Source: Tenrec ecaudatus
Taxonomy: Eukaryota; Chordata; Mammalia; Afrosoricida; Tenrecidae
Direction of reading: 5' to 3'
NCBI RefSeq assembly: GCF_050624435.1
Contig: NC_134530.1
Coordinates: forward strand, 147,872,221 to 147,936,220
Length of the DNA stretch: 64,000 nt
Of the stretch, positions 58,900 to 64,000 are shown in pieces. Position 1 is the first letter of the stretch; every line of letters begins with the position of its first letter. The notes beneath the pieces are model-generated. The model worked only from the letters and a program-made list of their open reading frames with translations. It had not been told where the DNA came from and searched no databases. A program made the position numbers and the translations under genes.

Positions 58900-59940
58900 C
58901 TAAACCCTTAAGAGTTAGCTACCTTTGTCCTATTTTTCTACCTCTGAGAATTTGCTGCTTCTGTTTAGTTTGACTGAAATTTCCTGGGTAACCTATAAAC
59001 AGCTTATAGTTTGTTTTTTTTTTAAATCTAGGCCTGAGCTGCAGTTGGGTCTGTGATTTATGGCAGGGATTGGTCAATAGACTTGTCAATGACACATCAC
59101 AGGAAAATGTAGACTAGTATGCACATGATGTATCTGTGGTGGACAGAAAGGGGTAGGGGAACATTTTGTGGTCCATGAAAGGGTAATGCCTTGAAATTGG
59201 TGTGGAGTTGGTTATATATGTAGCACCCCACAAAGGTTTTATTATGATAGAAAAAAAACCACTAAAATCAATAGGAAGAAGCGGATAGGAGAGACCCATA
59301 CACATACACCCCCCCACCTCCATTGAAGACTGAAAAAGACCCAGCAGGGACTCCATAACAGAATCACTCAAAGGAGTAGAGAGAAGGCCCACATGACAGA
59401 CATCTGAAGGGAGACTGCAGCCATCCTTCTGGATCCTAATTTGTACCTTTGTACCGTTACTTGAGGCAATAAACCACTTACCTCTACATATGGTGAGTGT
59501 GTGCGGCTACTGCAATGGATTATCAAAACTAGATGAAAGTAGTGTGTGTTGTGGGAGGGGTAACTTCAGAATTGGTGAAAAATTGGGAGTAGAGATATAT
59601 CAAACCTCCACTTATAGGAATCAGCCCTGTGCTGATCTTGATTCACACAATCACTCAGACAGGTTCTGAAAACACTATTACGTCTTAATTCATATGTGGT
59701 GATGCTTCTTATGAGTTGCATTATTGCCAGATACAGAAATAAGTACTTGTGTGTGGCATTCTCTTTGAATCTACCCTCATTCTCTTGTCTATCTATTCAC
59801 TCTTTAAACCTCAGGTTAAATAGCATTTACCTTACTGAGATCCACATAGATGGCTTCCATACAAAGTTGGGTATATTCCCATACCTGTATAATACAGGAT
59901 TTGTTCCCAAAGGAAATTGTACTTGCCCTGTCTTAATGAG
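58900..59940. other. Intron 1 DNA, part possibly an old LTR
   Basis: 59400-59570 has 'gaggcaataaaccacttacc', reminiscent of LTR ends, but no boundaries can be set. Confidence 0.3.
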
Positions 59941-59944
59941 TTGT

Positions 59945-60090
59945 TAGATGCCATCACATTGGCCTTAATTCATGGCGACACTATGGATAACCGAATATGA
60001 ACACTGTGATCCATAAGGTTTTCATTGGCTGATTTTCACTATTTTGCCATGTCTTTCTTCCTAGTCTTCCCTAGTCTGAAAGCTTTGTGA
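59945..60090 (-). repeat. Old AfroSINE or RTE-tail fragment, minus
   Basis: 'ataaggttttcattggctga' and 'ttcttcctagtcttccctag' blocks. Confidence 0.5.
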
Positions 60091-60551
60091 TTCCAGTTTA
60101 GCATCAGAGCAACACTCAAGTATTAATTGAACCAACACTGCCTCCCTAATACTATTACCTGTATTAAAGAGTACTTTGTTGTGGTAATGATATATTGATC
60201 TGTTTTTCAGGTAAGCGATAAATTCTAAGAGGGCAAGGGCTAGTTCTTGTTCGCTGCTGAATGCTGACTCAGTGCCTGGAAGTCAACAAATGAGTGGAAT
60301 CTGTGAGAGTTGGAACAGGACAGGGCTGTCATGTGTTTCTAAGTCTCATAAATTTTCTGCTTTTGACAGCATGCAGTCCTACCACTTTTCTACTGGTAAT
60401 AGTGGAAAATACTTGAGTTTTCCTTTCCCAGTGGTGTCCACCTTCCCAATGGTGTCCACCCAGGCTCTGGCTGCTGCAGGTTAATATAAAAATCCACACC
60501 CTCTGGCCTAAGTTTTACGTGTACCCAACAAGATTCCTCGTCTTCATCTGC

Positions 60552-60780
60552 AGCAGCCTGGTGACATAGCGGGTAACAAGTTGGGCTGGAAGAGAGAGAT
60601 AAGGCTGGCTACTCCCATAAAGATTTAAGACTGATATCTCTAAGAGCTCCCAATCAAATGGTTTTGGAAAAACAAACAAGGATTTAAGACTCAAAAACCC
60701 TAGGGAGCAGTTCTGTGCTGTCCAGTAGGGCAGCTGTGCGTCAGAAGAGACTTGGTGGCAGTTGGCTTGGTTTTAAGTCT
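60552..60780 (+). repeat. AfroSINE with a small internal insertion
   Basis: Head 'agcctggtgacatagcgggt', tail 'gcagctgtgcgtcagaagag'. The middle (about 60640-60685) carries an L1-terminus scrap 'agctcccaatcaaatggttt' flanked by repeated 'atttaagact'. Confidence 0.7.
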
Positions 60781-60989
60781 TATGTGCGGATGTACATTAA
60801 AAAGGGAACTGATCCACACCATGAGAAAGAACGACAAGGAGTTGGAAAAGCTCTCACTCTAAAATCTATTTGCACTCTGAAATAATTTGTTGCTGTATTT
60901 ACAATTTTAGAGAACACTCTGGAGAGACAATCTGATGAAATGGAAGTATCTGTAGCAAAAGACAGCTAGTTCCCACATAATCATTAACA

Positions 60990-61262
60990 AGGTTTCAGAT
61001 TTAGGATGATGTCACTTGAACTCTCAAGCCTCAGCTTCCTTATCTGTAAAATAAGTGAATTGGATTAGATCTCAACCTTCCTAATGCTGTGACCCTTTCA
61101 TACAGTTCCTCGTGTTGTGGTGATCCCCCAACCATAAAATTACTTTCATAACTAATTGTGCTACTGTTAGGAATCAGGTGGTCCCTGTGAAAGGGTCCTT
61201 TGACCCTCAAAGCGGTCTAGATCCACAGGCTGAGAACCACTGGATTAGATGGCCATTAAGAC
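60990..61262 (+). repeat. MIR SINE interrupted by SPIN
   Basis: 'cctcagcttccttatctgta' and 'aataagtgaattggattag' follow the MIR core; sequence resumes after the SPIN copy. Confidence 0.7.
61071..61242. mobile_element. SPIN-family hAT MITE, copy 8, with perfect 8-bp target duplication
   Basis: GATTAGAT at 61063-61070 and 61243-61250. The left end starts at CTCAACCTTCC, so the first eight bases of the inverted repeat are missing; the right end is complete. Confidence 0.92.
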
Positions 61263-62149
61263 CCTTTCCAATGGTTATATGCCTTGATGTTTATAAGACT
61301 AAGACATATATAAACTAATGAAATAATTTTTTGGATTTTATATCCTGTTATGTAGGACTTACCATTTTTGGGGGGGAGTTATAATTTTTAAGCCTATCTA
61401 GATACAAAAAATACACACATGCTTCCCAGAACACTAATTTACATATTCAAAAAGTCACTGCAGTCCTTCAAAAGAACACGATCTAAACTCCAAATTACAG
61501 AAATATGTTCAATTTGTTTAAATACACCTATTGATAATTCACTTCTTAATTCTTAATCAGTTCCACAATAATTTGAAGGCAACTTTGTACTCCATGGTAT
61601 ACCAGTATAAGCTGGATATATTTATTTACTTAGGCATTATTTAATGCCTAAGCGAAAAGTTGATGAATATACAAGTCTCATTTGTGTCACTGGGCTGGTA
61701 GCTGACACCAAAAACTGGTTAATGCCTACGCAACTCCTTTCCTAACTCTCAGGCAATTCAGAGTTCACTCTGAAAGTCCAGTAGTAACAAATTTCACGGT
61801 TTCATCCGAGCACCACTATATAAACATCCAATTTAGAAACCTATTTACAAACCTAAAACTACTTAAAATAGTTGCGTGTCAACAATTTACTGTTATCAGC
61901 AGATGCCCAGCTTTTAATCAGTTGCTGAACACTTGGGGAGCGACTAAAGTAGGAACACATTTCTTGGTTCAGAGTAATTACTAAAAGTTTTGGCAACTGC
62001 CGCACTCAGTCAGTACAAAGAAATGAAATGTTCAAAGGCACTGGGGGTGTTGGGGAGAGGTGTTCTTGGAAATATAAGAGCGTTTCTAACCAAGTGTAAT
62101 ATTCTCTTTACACAACAAACTTACAAACGCACAGCCTTCCGCTGACGCC
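61263..62149. other. 5' part of intron 1 before the CpG island
   Basis: AT-rich, repeat-poor sequence flanking the promoter; no defined element seen. Confidence 0.45.
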
Positions 62150-62846
62150 TTAGGGCTTCCTTAAATCCAGGGGCGGGAGGTTGCCAGGGGGACTTTCTGG
62201 GCAGCCACAGGTTGAATGACAAAGAACCCCCTCCCCCTCCCCCCACCCAGCCCAGCCCCAGCCCGGGGAGTCTCCCGCCGCCGCGTGCTCGGTCCCCTGC
62301 AGAGTCCCTGGGAATCCCGTAGCCCTGCACCGGCTACGAAGGCAGCTCCCCAGAACCACTATCGCAAGTCACCAGGTGGGCAGAGGGTCAGCCAGTGGGG
62401 AAGGTTGGGGCGGGCATGCCACGAGTCCAAAATAACTCCCTTTCCGTCCTGCAGAATGTGGCCACGTGAGTCGGCCCACGCTGTCCCTTTTCCAGACTAC
62501 AAGCATCTCTCGAGAAGACCACTGAAGTCTAGCGGGGCAGCGACTTCCCCAAGGGCAGCGGGCACCGTGACACAACTCCTCGGCCGGGCCGGCGGCCGGC
62601 ACCTGACCGCGGGCCCCCGGGGCTCGGCTGGGAGAGGCTCGGTCCCTGGCTCCTCAAGGTCCCCTTCAGCAGCGCTGCCCTCCGGAGCCGCACCGCGGCA
62701 GCCCGCGGCCACGGTGACCTCGCCGGGCCGCTTCCCATCCCCCCGGGCCGTAGGTCTCCGCTTTCCCCTGGGTACTCCCGACCCCCAGGCGGTGAGGGCA
62801 CCCCCGGGCGACCGCGCACTGAGCCGGCGGTCGTTACCCAACTAAC

Positions 62847-63005
62847 CGTTAGGTGCTCGGCTGACGGCGCTGGGCGTGTGTGTGACGCGGCGGCGCGAGC
62901 TGGGATTCCGCGGGGCCCAGCGTCGGGATGGCTCTCCCGGCCGTCGCCTCGTTCGTTCGCTGGGCACCCACGCGGCCGGCTAGTCACGTAGCAGCTCCCC
63001 AGTCA
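62847..63005 (-). other. SLC16A1: Predicted non-coding exon 1 of SLC16A1 (5' UTR)
   Basis: Known SLC16A1 genes have a non-coding first exon in the CpG island and a very long first intron. A minus-strand donor-like AACG|GTTAGT after 62847 and the TATA-like box at 63033-63039 bracket this stretch. Both edges are guesses; cDNA ends would decide. Confidence 0.4.
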
Positions 63006-63032
63006 CTTTGTCTGGCCCGGCCGGCGCGCTGC

Positions 63033-63039
63033 CTTATAA
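63033..63039 (-). promoter_or_regulatory. TATA-like box (TTATAAG) upstream of SLC16A1 exon 1
   Basis: Reads TTATAAG on the minus strand inside otherwise GC-dominated DNA, with a GC box about 30 bp upstream. It would place transcription initiation near 63005. CpG-island promoters usually lack TATA, so this may be a coincidence. Confidence 0.35.
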
Positions 63040-63299
63040 CCCGCCGGGGCCGGAGCATGCGCACAGGGGGCGGAGCCCGCCCTCCGGGCCACCGCCCCCT
63101 CCCCCGCCCCCCCCCCCGCCCAGACACGCGAACACCGACTCGCGCCTCCACACGCTCGCGGCCCCGCGCTTGCTCCCTAGCTCCCGCGCCGGCGCCCCCT
63201 CCCGCCACGTGATCGGCGCGCGGCGAGCCCTGCGCACAGCGCCCCCCTCTGTGCGGCGCGGTCCGACCCCGCCGCCGCGCTGGACGGAGCATCCCGGGC

Positions 63300-63771
63300 C
63301 CCACTCGCACCCCGCTCCGGCTCCCCGAGCAGCTCGCCGCGACCCACCCGTCTCCGGGGCGGAAACGAAGGGAAAACCCGCCAAGGGCGGATGGCGCGTT
63401 CCTTCAGGGGCCTGACTGAGAGGTGGGGCGGCGGCGAGGGGCAGCAGGCCCGCGGCGGGAAGGGGATGCGGACGGGGCGCCGCCGAGGCCACGCGGACCC
63501 GGGAGAGGCCAGGGCCGCGGGCGCGGACTCGGATCGCCGGGACGCCTATCCCGGCCTCAGCTCTGGTTCGGTGACCGCAGGGCGGTTTCTCAAGCCCTCG
63601 GCGCCTGGCTCCTCATCTCTAACGTGGCCTCAGCGAAAGCACGGACTTGGGCTCCTTACGAGGAGATTTCGAGGAGAGATGCGCGGGGACTTGTTTACCG
63701 CCGAGCTGGCCGCTGACCTGTGAGGAATGAAGGATGCTCGCAAAGTCGAACGTGGGAGAGAAGCCGGGCAG
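63300..63771 (+). ncRNA. Possible first exon of a divergent antisense transcript (SLC16A1-AS1-like)
   Basis: The plus strand beyond the promoter ends in a near-consensus 5' splice site, GGGCAG|GTAAGG, with the exon ending at 63771. Human SLC16A1 has a head-to-head antisense lncRNA (SLC16A1-AS1) starting at the same CpG island. The start coordinate is arbitrary within the island. The open frames here look like GC-driven chance. Confidence 0.3.
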
Positions 63772-64000
63772 GTAAGGGCCATGCGACCCAGGTTGGTGAG
63801 GATGCCGAGCGGATGCGAAGAGGCTAAGTCCTATGGGCTTTGGACGGAATTTGAAACGGTACAATTGCAGTGATGCCCGACTGAACAGTTACAGTCCGTG
63901 CTGTGAACTAAGACGTGATATGAGAGTATGCCTAAGTCTCCAGCAATAGCATTCGTTGACTTTCCGCCCTGCTGTTATTAAAAGACCCTTTTGTTTCACT

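Larger units (their letters stand above)
28435..62846 (-). other. SLC16A1: SLC16A1 intron 1 (about 34 kb)
   Basis: Separates the non-coding first exon from the exon with the ATG. 30.2-40.5 kb is almost entirely nested LINEs, SINEs and DNA transposons. 40.55-43.15 kb and 51.1-52.3 kb are AT-rich with little recognised repeat and could hold conserved elements. The length exceeds what I recall for human, as expected from the repeat load. Confidence 0.75.
62150..63720. promoter_or_regulatory. SLC16A1: CpG island covering the SLC16A1 promoter and first exon
   Basis: Abrupt rise in G+C and CpG density against the AT-rich intron, with no transposons. Contents include a GC box (63066-63076), C-rich tracts near 63092-63120, and two palindromic E-boxes CACGTG at 62463-62468 and 63206-63211, the kind bound by USF/MYC factors. 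The position, upstream of the first intron and in minus orientation relative to the coding exons, fits a housekeeping-type SLC16A1 promoter. Long open frames here (for example 62216-62845) are expected from high GC and are not called genes. Confidence 0.85.

Noticed and set aside
62216..62845. 209-codon plus open frame in the CpG island
   Set aside because: High GC removes stop codons; composition is Pro/Arg/Ser-rich with frames open on both strands and no family resemblance. It lies over the predicted SLC16A1 exon 1 and intron start.
63008..63415. 135-codon plus frame with Pro-rich run
   Set aside because: Poly-C of the promoter region read as proline; no start context or family match.
1..64000. 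CRISPR arrays, operons, bacterial promoters, rRNA
   Set aside because: No regular direct-repeat/spacer pattern or prokaryotic gene structure; the window is mammalian.

Overview
This is a mammalian genomic window. It carries one recognisable protein-coding gene, SLC16A1 (monocarboxylate transporter 1, MCT1), on the minus strand. The four coding exons are short islands (867 bp at most) with GT-AG borders, spread over about 15 kb and joined by repeat-filled introns. The repeat set points to an afrotherian, most likely a tenrec (Echinops telfairi): tRNA-derived AfroSINEs, RTE/BovB LINEs and a lineage-specific L1 3' UTR occur beside hAT elements of the SPIN ('Space Invader') family, which is known from tenrec but from few other placental lineages. 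The species call is an inference from these repeats and from the MCT1 sequence; no database was searched.

Layout. 1-11.8 kb is intergenic DNA downstream of SLC16A1: L1 3' UTR copies, one holding a near-perfect palindrome and a solo LTR, an RPLP1 processed pseudogene, RTE, AfroSINEs and two SPIN copies. About 11.8-13.65 kb is the 3' UTR and last coding exon; coding exons follow at 16.2-17.1, 22.8-23.0 and 28.2-28.4 kb. About 28.4-62.85 kb is a 34-kb first intron made largely of nested transposons. 62.15-63.7 kb is a CpG island with the promoter and non-coding exon 1. Beyond it, sequence with a plus-strand splice donor may be the start of a divergent antisense transcript.

The spliced CDS is 1,533 nt (217+144+867+305), giving 510 residues; all three internal coding junctions split a glycine codon in phase 1. 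The transport residues of the family (Lys38, Asp309, Arg313) are present. The main departure from human MCT1, as recalled, is a longer Glu/Lys-rich cytoplasmic tail.

The most interesting material is mobile DNA: eight SPIN copies, three with 8-bp target duplications; a 325-bp palindrome with 117-bp arms inside an L1 UTR; two RTE LINEs meeting tail to tail; a retroposed sequence with a 16-bp target duplication that carries an antisense AfroSINE; and three copies of a TA-flanked palindromic MITE. Nested insertions give relative ages for several families. No prokaryotic features, CRISPR arrays, rRNA or functional tRNA genes were seen.
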